From contig PAAY01000080.1 of NCBI GenBank assembly GCA_002698985.1, forward strand, positions 1 to 35,691: a stretch of DNA of 35,691 bases, given 5' to 3'. This DNA is from Saprospirales bacterium (GTDB lineage Bacteria > Bacteroidota > Bacteroidia > Chitinophagales > Saprospiraceae). A program made the position numbers and the translations under genes. This document shows, piece by piece, positions 21,143 through 30,900 of this stretch; position 1 is the first letter of the stretch; each line of letters opens with the position of its first letter. The notes beneath the pieces are model-generated. The model did no database searches. It was given only the letters and a program-made list of their open reading frames with translations, and had not been told where the DNA came from.

Positions 21143-22661
21143 GTTGAATAATTGGCACCCAATGCCACGTTATGGCGTAGCTGCTGCTCTGGTTAGCAAA
21201 GGACAGAGCAATATTGAATACCCTGCAGACCGGGGAGTGCTTTGGGAATTGGCAAAAGATGTATTGCCCCAGCTCTTAGACTATGTCATGTTGTGTCCAC
21301 ACAAGACTGATAACTTGGAATTTGTTGTATTCCGTCCAGTGCCGAGTGGGGAGTTGAACCCAGGAAAAGCCAGCGGGCAAACATCAGCAAATGGTTTTTA
21401 TATCGCGCCACATGTTCTTTCTAGTCAAAATGCAGCGGATATTGTAAAGGAGGTGAAAGGCATATATGCGACTTTGATGAAGGAAGATAAAGAGAGTAAT
21501 TACGAGCTAAAAAAATCTTTTGCTCCAATGATTGCGAAGATCAATGCAGGCAAAAAGTCAATGTCAAATCCAAAGATCGATGTTCTCAAAGCGGCCTTTA
21601 CTGCTATTGCAACATTGACGAAATTGAAAGCAGCAGCCTTCATCAAGGATACCAGCGATAACTTTGGGAATGCAGGGATTCTACCTGACCTTCCATTTTT
21701 TGATGCTGAATCAAGTTCTTACCCATTGATTGAATTTATAGAATTAGTCGATGAGATTATGTCACAAGGTCTTGGAGATGATGCATTCACGTCCAAAATG
21801 GACAAAAACTCTTACAACCGGCCAAAGGTTTTTTATGGTAATTATCCGCATGCACCGCGGACCTTTGGACTCGGTTCTCTATCCTTGGTCGCTGCCATCG
21901 GTAAATGGGTAGAAGAACATAATAATCTCTATGGAAAAGCAAGTGCTGTTTTGGATTGGCTTTCAGGTAGGCCTATTTATATTGTTTCTTATCTCGGCAC
22001 TCAGCAGGAGCGATTTGGTCATCATCTAATTGATCTGGCATTGAGTGGCGATCTATATCAAATAATTCAGATGACTAGCCGTGTTGAACTCATAGGCATA
22101 CCTTCTGATACAAAATTTAGTAACCCAAAATGGCAACTTTTCCTACGCTCCTTTGACCATTTCCTCCGTCTCTTTGATGCAAGCAGTTGGCAAAACTTTC
22201 TTATGCACCGGGCTACATACCCGATAGAATTCTTTCACCTTTTTAAAACCTATTTTATGAAGACCGGAAAATATACCGATGAGCTAATCGAATCCGCCGT
22301 TGCCTATGGAAGGTCGCTTAATCGGGCGGCATATCTCGCTGGCAAAGAAAACGCTGGAGAAAGTGCCAGCATAAAAGCTGTGACCGAGGCAAAACAGAAG
22401 GTGATGCTCCAGCTGGAAAGCATCATTCAAAGCGCAGAAACAAATCAAGAACTAGTAGCACGACTGAATGCCCAAGTTGGAAGATTGACCTTTCAGGACA
22501 TTGATTCAAAAGCCTCTTTGTTTTTAAAAGAAGTTGTAAACGGAAAAATTGGTTTGGAAGAATCCCAGCATCTCATTACGGCATTTATGCGTTTGAGTAG
22601 TTACGACCCAAATGAGCAAAAAGGCAACAAACTTGAAGTGGAAGAAAATCAAACTGCTTGA
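21135..22661 (+). CDS. cas8: Type I Cascade large subunit Cas8 (Csp2-like)
   Basis: A 508-residue protein in the position of the large subunit, between cas5 and cas7. Motifs are weak, as usual for Cas8. The N-terminus is MIELNNWHPMPRYGVAAALV and a central part has FYGNYPHAPRTFGLGSLSLV. The last 130 residues are all helical and charged (TDELIESAVAYGRSLNRAAY, then EAKQKVMLQLESIIQSAETN), as expected of a fused or internally started small subunit (Cas11). Cas8 reads the PAM and positions Cas3. Subtype I-B or its PGING variant is inferred from neighbours. Confidence 0.78.
   Translation: MIELNNWHPMPRYGVAAALVSKGQSNIEYPADRGVLWELAKDVLPQLLDYVMLCPHKTDNLEFVVFRPVPSGELNPGKASGQTSANGFYIAPHVLSSQNAADIVKEVKGIYATLMKEDKESNYELKKSFAPMIAKINAGKKSMSNPKIDVLKAAFTAIATLTKLKAAAFIKDTSDNFGNAGILPDLPFFDAESSSYPLIEFIELVDEIMSQGLGDDAFTSKMDKNSYNRPKVFYGNYPHAPRTFGLGSLSLVAAIGKWVEEHNNLYGKASAVLDWLSGRPIYIVSYLGTQQERFGHHLIDLALSGDLYQIIQMTSRVELIGIPSDTKFSNPKWQLFLRSFDHFLRLFDASSWQNFLMHRATYPIEFFHLFKTYFMKTGKYTDELIESAVAYGRSLNRAAYLAGKENAGESASIKAVTEAKQKVMLQLESIIQSAETNQELVARLNAQVGRLTFQDIDSKASLFLKEVVNGKIGLEESQHLITAFMRLSSYDPNEQKGNKLEVEENQTA
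22257..22661 (+). CDS. Possible internally started Cas11 small subunit
   Basis: The ATG at 22257 is in frame with cas8 (its residue 375) and would give a 134-residue helical protein, MKTGKYTDELIESAVAYGRS to the shared stop. Internal translation of Cas11 from cas8 has been shown for other type I-B, I-C and I-D systems. A second in-frame ATG at 22203 would give 152 residues. No ribosome-binding site stands out at either, which is normal in Bacteroidota. Confidence 0.35.
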   Translation: MKTGKYTDELIESAVAYGRSLNRAAYLAGKENAGESASIKAVTEAKQKVMLQLESIIQSAETNQELVARLNAQVGRLTFQDIDSKASLFLKEVVNGKIGLEESQHLITAFMRLSSYDPNEQKGNKLEVEENQTA

Positions 22662-22707
22662 TTTCTTTCCTCTCTTCTAACAAATATCATTTCAAAATCT
22701 ATTGATT

Positions 22708-23616
22708 ATGTCAACTAAAATTAAATCAATTCTGGTCACTTCTGTGGCCCCTTTGAGTGACCACGCTGCCAATCGGGGTGAAAAGTTATTAGGCAACGCA
22801 TCTTCTGTTAAGCACCGTCCAGACGGCCGGGTTTACATCTCTGGTCAGATGCAGCGACATGTACTCTTCAGTGCATTGGAGAGACTGAATGAAGATGATC
22901 CAAACCGTGGAAAAACTTATGTAGCGAACGGAGATGGTCCTTCTACTGATATTTCAACTGACCTACGCAGTGACCTCGGGGGCTTTTTGGATACTAATAA
23001 AGGTGATTATTCAGGTCGCCGAATTGCGCCAATTTCGGCAACACCTGCTGTGGCTCAGGAAAAAAGTAGTATCGGTAGGGATTTGCTTATCCGTTTGAAA
23101 ATGAATCGAGATGAGGATTCCACTAAAAAGCAAGCTTTGGCAACCAATGAGTTCAGCGTCCGAGATGAAATGGTGATGAATTTCCACCTCGACGTTGGTA
23201 TGGTCGGCATGAAAAAGCTATATGAGTACAACAATGAATACCACGTTGGAACAAAATACATTTCGGAAATCAGCGACGATGAACATGCACGTCGGGTGAG
23301 ACTTTTTTTAGAGTCTACCGGGGCAATGACTGACTTTGCCAATCAAGCACGAAATGCCGTGAGTGGTGAGCCCCACAAAGTACTTATCGTACTGGACACC
23401 AAATTTAGTCGGAAGGCAGTGCGATATTTCCAAACCGAGACCACAGATGAAGAAAGGAAAAACATCCTTGATGAACTGAAATCTCGCGGTGCTTTAGTTT
23501 TCTTAGGCGATGATACAACATCTGAAGGGGATTCTGTTGCGCAAGCCTATGCCAAAGCAATGAAGGAATTGGAAATTAACAAACTATACCGCCCTCCTCA
23601 TGATAAAGTCGTCTGA
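22708..23616 (+). CDS. cas7: Type I Cascade backbone subunit Cas7 (DevR/Csp1-like)
   Basis: A 302-residue Cas7, the subunit that coats the crRNA. The ATG at 22708 (MSTKIKSILVTSVAPLSDHA) is chosen over an upstream TTG. Family features are the opening strand, then NRGEKLLGNASSVKHRPDGR, VYISGQMQRHVLFSALERLN and a later VRDEMVMNFHLDVGMVGMKK, which fit the DevR-type Cas7 of I-B relatives. It follows cas8 after 46 bases and overlaps cas3 by 17 bases. Because Cas7 flips out every sixth guide base, the mismatch at position 12 of the putative autoregulatory guide should be neutral. Confidence 0.88.
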   Translation: MSTKIKSILVTSVAPLSDHAANRGEKLLGNASSVKHRPDGRVYISGQMQRHVLFSALERLNEDDPNRGKTYVANGDGPSTDISTDLRSDLGGFLDTNKGDYSGRRIAPISATPAVAQEKSSIGRDLLIRLKMNRDEDSTKKQALATNEFSVRDEMVMNFHLDVGMVGMKKLYEYNNEYHVGTKYISEISDDEHARRVRLFLESTGAMTDFANQARNAVSGEPHKVLIVLDTKFSRKAVRYFQTETTDEERKNILDELKSRGALVFLGDDTTSEGDSVAQAYAKAMKELEINKLYRPPHDKVV

Positions 23617-25981
23617 TTTAGCCAAGCCTTCGGGGATTACATTAGCTGAGCATACCCAGCATGTAATTGATGAAGCTGAAAAAATTCTTCGCGCTGTAGA
23701 TTTTGCTTGTGTCAAATACAATCGCTTGACAAATGGCGATTTGAAGAAAGATCTTTTGGAAGCGGCTAAATACCATGATTGGGGCAAGGTCGCTCCCACA
23801 TGGCAGAATGCCTGTAGAGCTGATTACAACCTTTATCGTTCATGGCGGAAGGAGAAAGGCTTAGATCCTGATGCGATCAGTGCCGAAGATTATCGGCAAT
23901 ATGAAATTGAGATGTGGAAGCAGGACAAGCTTGCGGCTCCAAAAATCTTTCGAGCTGGCTTGAGGCATGAATTTGCTTCACTTAAAATGATTGACGATGC
24001 CAAAATTTCTCTTTCAGAACCCATAAAAGCTGCCATTGCAGCACACCACGGTAAACTGAGCTTCAGGTATGAGAACCGTTGGAAGAATGATGGTAGAAAT
24101 TCTGTGCTTGATCAAAATGGGCCCTACTATGATTATTGGCAGGAGCTGAAGAGACTTTCTTTTCAAGTAAAAAGGCAAGAAAGTTTTGATCAACTTTTGC
24201 GTAAGCGGTACCAGTTTGCCGCCATCAGGAGTCTACTCCGATTGGCAGATACACGAGCTAGTCGAAAAGAAGGGGAAGGTGATGACGCTGACTATCACTT
24301 TTCCCCTTTCGAATTTAACTTCAAATACAAGCCTCGACCAGTACAGCAAGCAGCTTTGGATATAGCCAATGAGCCGGTAAGTATTCTACGTGCTCCAACA
24401 GGAAGTGGAAAAACGTTTGCCTCTCTGCTTTGGGCAAGAGAGCAAATCAAAGCAGCTAAGGCTGACCGGCTAGTTGTGGCCATGCCGACCCGTTTCACCT
24501 CAAACGCTCTTTCCATTAGTGTGGCTGATGAAATGGGGGAAACGGGGTTGTATCACTCAAGCGCATGGCATAATCGATACGGGGCGGTTAAAGGGCGCAA
24601 GGAACGCCTATTTGCTCAGGAAGCACATCGCATGGCCAGGTATTTAGTCACGCCAGTTACGGTTTGTACCATTGACCATTTACTTATCAGTCTTACAGGG
24701 GTAAAGGAAGATCACCAGACCACGTTTTTCTTTTTGGCAAATAGCTGCGTAGTATTCGATGAAGCTGATTTTTATGATCCATTTGTTCAAGCAAATCTGG
24801 TGGTACTGCTTGATGTGTTGCGGGTCTTGGAAGTACCCATGCTCATCATGAGCGCTACTGTACCGGATTCGGCAAGGCAGCTTTACAATATTGCTACGCC
24901 TATAAAAGTGCCTGATGAACCGACCAGGCAAAATACCAAAAAATTGGAATGGCTTGATCCAGATGGAGAAAAGGACCGAGAATGGGTAATGCAGGAAATG
25001 CTCAAATTAGGTAATGGAATCATCTATGCCAACACCGTGGAACGAGCGCTCTGGTATTACGAATGGTTTGTTGAGCAGGGAACGGATATCCCTCTTGTCA
25101 TGTACCACAGCAGATTTACAGAGCCAGATAAAAAGGCCATTGAGAATAAACTGATTGACATGCTGGGTAAAGATGCATGGAAAAATCATGCTGAGAAACC
25201 TGTTCGATGTATTGCCATTATGACCCAGATCGGGGAAATGAGTGTGAATATCAGCAGCCCATTGATGCTCTCTGATCTCTGTCCGTGGGACAGGTTGGCT
25301 CAAAGAATTGGTCGCTTGGTTCGCTTTGACAATCAGGGTGAGGGCATTTGTTACATTAACGAGCCACAGAAGGATGGGGAACTTTATCCTGCACCTTACG
25401 GAGAATATAACCGAGGAAACAAGAGATGGACGCCAGTCGAAGCCTTGATGAATACAAGGAAAATCTTGCAAGGTCAATTTGCGGAAGCTAAAGAGGTTAC
25501 TGCGGAAGAGCTGGTTTCATTTGTAAATGATCTCTATCCAGACAAACCTTCGTTCGATAGTACAGCGAAGTCTAATGCAAGATTACTGCTGGATCATATA
25601 AAAAATAACTGGTTGATTCAGCCTAACACTCAAATGGATGATGCTAATGCGGTGGTGGATGGAGGGTGGTCGAGTAGGCATATCCCCCCACAGGTCACTG
25701 TTTTGTCATATGAAAAAAGGGGCCAGGAAGAGTTTTCATTTTCTGACTTTGAGGACTTTCAAAACCATATTTTAGAATATGGAATAGCATGTCCTGTATA
25801 TTTGATTGAAAAAGAACTGACAAAATCATTGCCAAAGGTGGAAAAAGTCGAAATAAAATTAGAAAAGAAGGAGGAGACGATGAAGGTTTATGCAACATGG
25901 CATTATAACCCACAAATGGGCCTTGCATTCTTATACCAAAGCGAGTCTAAGCCTGATGCCAGTTCGCAAATAGATTTATGA
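23600..25981 (+). CDS. cas3: Cas3 nuclease-helicase
   Basis: A 793-residue fusion of HD nuclease and superfamily 2 helicase that shreds DNA marked by Cascade. The HD part has His18 (LAEHTQHVIDE), the His59-Asp60 pair (AAKYHDWGKV) and AAIAAHHGKLSF. The helicase has Walker A (APTGSGKT, residues 265-272), a DEAD box (VVFDEADF, near 387-390), MSATVP and the motif VI-like RLAQRIGRLVR. All key residues seen are intact, so interference should be functional. It overlaps cas7 by 17 bases and cas4 by four (ATGA). Confidence 0.95.
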   Translation: MIKSSDLAKPSGITLAEHTQHVIDEAEKILRAVDFACVKYNRLTNGDLKKDLLEAAKYHDWGKVAPTWQNACRADYNLYRSWRKEKGLDPDAISAEDYRQYEIEMWKQDKLAAPKIFRAGLRHEFASLKMIDDAKISLSEPIKAAIAAHHGKLSFRYENRWKNDGRNSVLDQNGPYYDYWQELKRLSFQVKRQESFDQLLRKRYQFAAIRSLLRLADTRASRKEGEGDDADYHFSPFEFNFKYKPRPVQQAALDIANEPVSILRAPTGSGKTFASLLWAREQIKAAKADRLVVAMPTRFTSNALSISVADEMGETGLYHSSAWHNRYGAVKGRKERLFAQEAHRMARYLVTPVTVCTIDHLLISLTGVKEDHQTTFFFLANSCVVFDEADFYDPFVQANLVVLLDVLRVLEVPMLIMSATVPDSARQLYNIATPIKVPDEPTRQNTKKLEWLDPDGEKDREWVMQEMLKLGNGIIYANTVERALWYYEWFVEQGTDIPLVMYHSRFTEPDKKAIENKLIDMLGKDAWKNHAEKPVRCIAIMTQIGEMSVNISSPLMLSDLCPWDRLAQRIGRLVRFDNQGEGICYINEPQKDGELYPAPYGEYNRGNKRWTPVEALMNTRKILQGQFAEAKEVTAEELVSFVNDLYPDKPSFDSTAKSNARLLLDHIKNNWLIQPNTQMDDANAVVDGGWSSRHIPPQVTVLSYEKRGQEEFSFSDFEDFQNHILEYGIACPVYLIEKELTKSLPKVEKVEIKLEKKEETMKVYATWHYNPQMGLAFLYQSESKPDASSQIDL

Positions 25982-26475
25982 TCTCATCCTCCCACATAAC
26001 CTACTACCACCTCTGTCACCGCAAATTATGGCTACACCATCGCGGTATGCGAATGGAGGATAACAGCCAGGCGGTGGCAGAGGGTCTACTCCTTGGTAAA
26101 TCCACCTACCCCCGCCGTCCACAGCGTTGGAAAGAGCTGGAGCTGGGATTTCTGAAGATCGACCATTACGATCCAAAGACCAACACGGTGCGGGAAGTCA
26201 AGAAAAGCCCGAAGTTGGAGCATGCGCATGTGGCCCAGGTGAAGTATTACCTATATGCGCTGGAAAAGCGGGGTGTTCATGGCGCCAGGGGACTCATAGA
26301 ATACCCCAAGCACAAGCGGACTACTGAAGTTCCGCCACTGACAGATGCCGACAGAAGGGAGATAAAGGCCTGGGAGGCTGAGGTGCTGCACATTGTAAGC
26401 CTGCCGCAATGCCCGCCATTGGTTAAAAAGGGCTATTGCCGGAGCTGTGCGTTCAGGGATTTTTGTTTCGTTTAA
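25978..26475 (+). CDS. cas4: CRISPR adaptation exonuclease Cas4
   Basis: A 165-residue RecB-type nuclease that trims prespacers and selects the PAM side. The cysteines for the iron-sulfur cluster are Cys13 (YYHLCHRKLW) and Cys154, Cys157 and Cys163 (GYCRSCAFRDFCFV). The nuclease core has a His in the N-terminal part, an Asp in LKIDHYD and the REVKKSPKLE segment with the Glu-X-Lys motif. The ATGA overlap with cas3 shows translational coupling. From this gene on, base composition turns visibly GC-richer than in cas6 to cas3. Confidence 0.92.
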   Translation: MISSSHITYYHLCHRKLWLHHRGMRMEDNSQAVAEGLLLGKSTYPRRPQRWKELELGFLKIDHYDPKTNTVREVKKSPKLEHAHVAQVKYYLYALEKRGVHGARGLIEYPKHKRTTEVPPLTDADRREIKAWEAEVLHIVSLPQCPPLVKKGYCRSCAFRDFCFV

Positions 26476-26490
26476 CAGTAGCTAGTATTT

Positions 26491-27501
26491 ATGAAGAAGG
26501 CCTATTACCTGTTCAATCCGGGACGGATGAGCCGCAGGGATAACACGCTGAAATTCGAGCCAGTGGCCAAAGAGGGGGAGCCTGCTCCCAAGCCCCGGTA
26601 TTTGCCCGTAAATGGTGTCAGTGCACTGTACATTTTCGGCAGCGTGGATGCCAACAGTGAGCTGTTCAATTTTTTGGGTCGGAATCACATCCCTGTACAT
26701 TTTTTCGATTATTACAAACATTATACGGGATCCTTCAGTCCCCGAGAGCACCTGCTTGCGGGGCAGATGCTGGTTCAGCAAGTTGGTGCATACACATCTC
26801 TGAAAAAGCGCCTGCATATTGCCCGCTCCATTGTGGATGGAGCCACTTTTAACATGTTGAAGAATTTGCGTTATTACCAAAACAGGGATCGGGATGTATT
26901 GAACCAGATCGAGCAATTGGAATTATTGCGACAAAATATAACCACTGTAAATTCTATCGATGAACTCATGGGTGTGGAAGGTAACAGCAGGCAGGTGTAT
27001 TATTCGGCCTTTGATGAAATTATCGAAGGATTTGCCTGGGAGGGACGCCGCAAGCGTCCTCCGCAGAACGAACTCAATGCCCTGGTGAGTTTTGGAAATT
27101 CCATGTGTTATTCAATTTGTCTGGATGCCATTTACAACTCGCAATTGAATCCCACTGTGAGTTTTCTCCACGAGCCTGGCACACGACGCTTCAGCCTTGC
27201 ACTCGACATGGCGGAGGTGTTCAAGCCGATTCTAGTTGACAGGTTGATTTTCAGACTTTGTAACCGCAGGGAGTTGCGGGAACAGCATTTTGATTTCATC
27301 GACGATGCTTGTTTTCTGGCTGATTCGGGTAGAAAGGTATTCGTCAAAGCCTGGGAGGAAAAATTGCAGCAAAGCCTGCACCACCGAAAATTGGACCGGG
27401 CAGTCAGTTACAGACACCTTGTCAGACTGGAGTGTTACAAACTGGCCAAACACATCATCGGTATGGAGGAAGTCTATGAACCTTTTAAAATATGGTGGTA
27501 A
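26491..27501 (+). CDS. cas1: CRISPR integrase Cas1 (type I-B)
   Basis: A 336-residue integrase that inserts new spacers at the leader end. Metal-binding residues are Glu163 (MGVEGNSRQVYY), His227 (SFLHEPGTRRF) and Asp239 (LALDMAEVFKPI), with PPQNELNALVSFGNSMCYSI between them. Opening MKKAYYLFNPGRMSRRDNTL is typical of I-B Cas1. Fifteen bases separate it from cas4 and 23 from cas2. Confidence 0.95.
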   Translation: MKKAYYLFNPGRMSRRDNTLKFEPVAKEGEPAPKPRYLPVNGVSALYIFGSVDANSELFNFLGRNHIPVHFFDYYKHYTGSFSPREHLLAGQMLVQQVGAYTSLKKRLHIARSIVDGATFNMLKNLRYYQNRDRDVLNQIEQLELLRQNITTVNSIDELMGVEGNSRQVYYSAFDEIIEGFAWEGRRKRPPQNELNALVSFGNSMCYSICLDAIYNSQLNPTVSFLHEPGTRRFSLALDMAEVFKPILVDRLIFRLCNRRELREQHFDFIDDACFLADSGRKVFVKAWEEKLQQSLHHRKLDRAVSYRHLVRLECYKLAKHIIGMEEVYEPFKIWW

Positions 27502-27524
27502 TACTTCAATAAAGCCCTGAATAT

Positions 27525-27788
27525 ATGTACGTCATAGCTGTTTACGATGTTGCTGCTGAACGAACTACGAAAATGTTGAAACTTTGCCGTAAGTATTTGC
27601 ACTGGGTTCAAAACTCCGTTTTTGAGGGAGAGATCACCGAAGTGAAATTGAAAGAGCTCAAACTGGAGGCCGAAAAGATCATGGACAAAGAACACGACAG
27701 CTTTATTCTGTTCAAAAACCGCAATTCCAACTGGCTGGACAAAGAGATCATTGGAAAGGAGAAATCCAATGTCGATCAGTTTCTCTAA
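27525..27788 (+). CDS. cas2: CRISPR adaptation protein Cas2
   Basis: An 87-residue ferredoxin-fold protein that bridges two Cas1 dimers. The first strand MYVIAVYD ends in the conserved Asp8, followed by VAAERTTKMLKLCRKYLHWV and QNSVFEGEIT. It is the last gene of the operon, 210 bases before the first repeat. Confidence 0.94.
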   Translation: MYVIAVYDVAAERTTKMLKLCRKYLHWVQNSVFEGEITEVKLKELKLEAEKIMDKEHDSFILFKNRNSNWLDKEIIGKEKSNVDQFL

Positions 27789-27998
27789 GTCGTCGGTGAT
27801 GCGTGAATGAGGTAGGGGATAGCGTGAAGTTCTTTGACATTGTGGGCTTTCTTTTTGATTATCAATGCCTTGTAGCGGTCGTCGCTAAGCAGTGGATTTT
27901 GCACTACTGGCCACTGCAATGGCAATTACGGCCTGCATACAAGATTCCCGATTGTTAACTTGTTGACAAACAGCTTGATGTATATATTTGTGGCCGCT
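27789..27998 (+). promoter_or_regulatory. CRISPR leader with array promoter
   Basis: The 210 bases between cas2 and repeat 1 hold no gene. A promoter lies at its end: TTG at 27960-27962, 20 bases, then TATATTTG at 27983-27990. Transcription should start near 27995, four bases before repeat 1. New spacers are expected to enter at this end. Confidence 0.75.
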
Positions 27999-30900
27999 CC
28001 TTTAATTGCACCTAATTGGAATTGAAACCTCGTCGTCACGCTTGCTTTCCAAATACCTGCGCTCCCTTTAATTGCACCTAATTGGAATTGAAACGAAGGA
28101 GGTTACGAGAGTTTCAGGGTGTCGAAGTGTCCTTTAATTGCACCTAATTGGAATTGAAACATGGAGGCGGTGAACTGTACAATGACGAGCTGGGCGCCTT
28201 TAATTGCACCTAATTGGAATTGAAACGGAATACCTTAACAGGAACCCTGTGGAGGGAGGAGACCTTTAATTGCACCTAATTGGAATTGAAACTATGAGGC
28301 TGGATGCTATTACCCAGCACACCGCCACCTTTAATTGCACCTAATTGGAATTGAAACAAAGCAACGAATGCCCAACAATGGGTATATTGCATCCTTTAAT
28401 TGCACCTAATTGGAATTGAAACTTCCGGCGGTCTCACCCTTTCGGGGTGGGGGCAGTCCTTTAATTGCACCTAATTGGAATTGAAACCAAATGCTCGACA
28501 TGAACATCACCCTGCTGCAGGCCTTTAATTGCACCTAATTGGAATTGAAACGCATGAGGTGGGTGAGGTCTTAAAAAGGAAGCTACCTTTAATTGCACCT
28601 AATTGGAATTGAAACTCACCCGCCTGACAGGTGTCATGCCGGGCCTCACTGCCCCTTTAATTGCACCTAATTGGAATTGAAACTCAGGTGTTCCATTTTA
28701 AACTTATACCTCGATGAGCCCTTTAATTGCACCTAATTGGAATTGAAACCATGAACATTAAACTGGGGCTAAGTTACAACCTTCCTTTAATTGCACCTAA
28801 TTGGAATTGAAACAATGCCGGACAGCTCGCCAGTTGGCACCAACACAGGCCTTTAATTGCACCTAATTGGAATTGAAACATGGCCTAAATGCCTATAAAG
28901 TTGGCAGCAGCACTGCCTTTAATTGCACCTAATTGGAATTGAAACAAGTCCCATGTCAACAGCGCCAATGTCAATGCAACCTTTAATTGCACCTAATTGG
29001 AATTGAAACTTTACCCTTAAATTCATACCTGCCTTTGGTGAAATACCTTTAATTGCACCTAATTGGAATTGAAACGCCCTGGTGCCTGCTCTGTGCTGCT
29101 ATACCTGAGGCCTTTAATTGCACCTAATTGGAATTGAAACCACACTGCTGCACCCTGGTGCCGGCTGTCTGCATCCTTTAATTGCACCTAATTGGAATTG
29201 AAACTTAGGGAAAAAGGGGAACAAAAGGTAAAAGGGCTGCCCTTTAATTGCACCTAATTGGAATTGAAACAATACATCACGGTCGTGGCAACTTCGGCAA
29301 ACGAAGCCTTTAATTGCACCTAATTGGAATTGAAACCCAGGCACCCACCACGTCGGTTTCGGTGATGCCCGTCCTTTAATTGCACCTAATTGGAATTGAA
29401 ACGAACGTTCCGGTGGCGCCTGTATTTTGACGGCAGTTCCTTTAATTGCACCTAATTGGAATTGAAACGTGGCTTGCAGAACTCAATAGTGAACTTCTTT
29501 GTCCTTTAATTGCACCTAATTGGAATTGAAACCTTTTTGGATAGGTCGCCTTTAGCGTCGTACAGGCCTTTAATTGCACCTAATTGGAATTGAAACATCA
29601 TTGAGAGTAAGAGTGTGTACCAATAAAGTGTGCCTTTAATTGCACCTAATTGGAATTGAAACCTCTATTCCGGCAGCATCGAGGATGCCGTCAAGGCCTT
29701 TAATTGCACCTAATTGGAATTGAAACTATTTAAAAGGGTACTTTGGATTCATTGCTCAAACCTTTAATTGCACCTAATTGGAATTGAAACACAAAATCAA
29801 AAAGTTATGTGTAAGGCTCCAAAACCCTTTAATTGCACCTAATTGGAATTGAAACAATGAACAAAATATGTATAGTTTCCCCGATACTGCCTTTAATTGC
29901 ACCTAATTGGAATTGAAACTTCTATAACCTGATCCCGGTAGGTCTGGGCTGTCGCCTTTAATTGCACCTAATTGGAATTGAAACCAAATTTACTTCCAAT
30001 TCTCATGAACTCAAAAACTCCTTTAATTGCACCTAATTGGAATTGAAACGCAACAAGTTTGTCGACATCAGGAAGGAGATCACGCCTTTAATTGCACCTA
30101 ATTGGAATTGAAACGGTATCAGCGCTGAGCGTCGTAGTGCTGTCCACTGCCTTTAATTGCACCTAATTGGAATTGAAACTTGCCCCTGGCAGTTATATGA
30201 AGTTGCGCAGCGAGCCTTTAATTGCACCTAATTGGAATTGAAACAACGCTCCGTCTAAAATGGTATAATGGAAGTAGATCCTTTAATTGCACCTAATTGG
30301 AATTGAAACCAATAGTGGAGCGGGATAGCAATGGAAACATCAGCACCTTTAATTGCACCTAATTGGAATTGAAACTCGACATCGAGGGTGAATGTGTCCA
30401 ACGCTGCACCCTTTAATTGCACCTAATTGGAATTGAAACATCACTACCGGTGCCATTGTCAGCACCACGATGGTCCCTTTAATTGCACCTAATTGGAATT
30501 GAAACGTGTGTTGGCGATTGAGGATGAGGAAGAGGGGCGCCCCTTTAATTGCACCTAATTGGAATTGAAACATTTTCCGTTTCGAGGCTGAAGACCGGAA
30601 GCTGAAGCCTTTAATTGCACCTAATTGGAATTGAAACCTCAACACCTAAAACGCAGGCACAGCACGCCGGTGCCCTTTAATTGCACCTAATTGGAATTGA
30701 AACTAACAAGTATCGAACTCAAGGCAAAGCTTCTGCTCGCCTTTAATTGCACCTAATTGGAATTGAAACCCGGTGTAGTGAATGGTGTAAACCTGGATGG
30801 GGTGCCCTTTAATTGCACCTAATTGGAATTGAAACCTATTGAATCCACAGTAATTCGACACTTGGTAATGGCCTTTAATTGCACCTAATTGGAATTGAAA

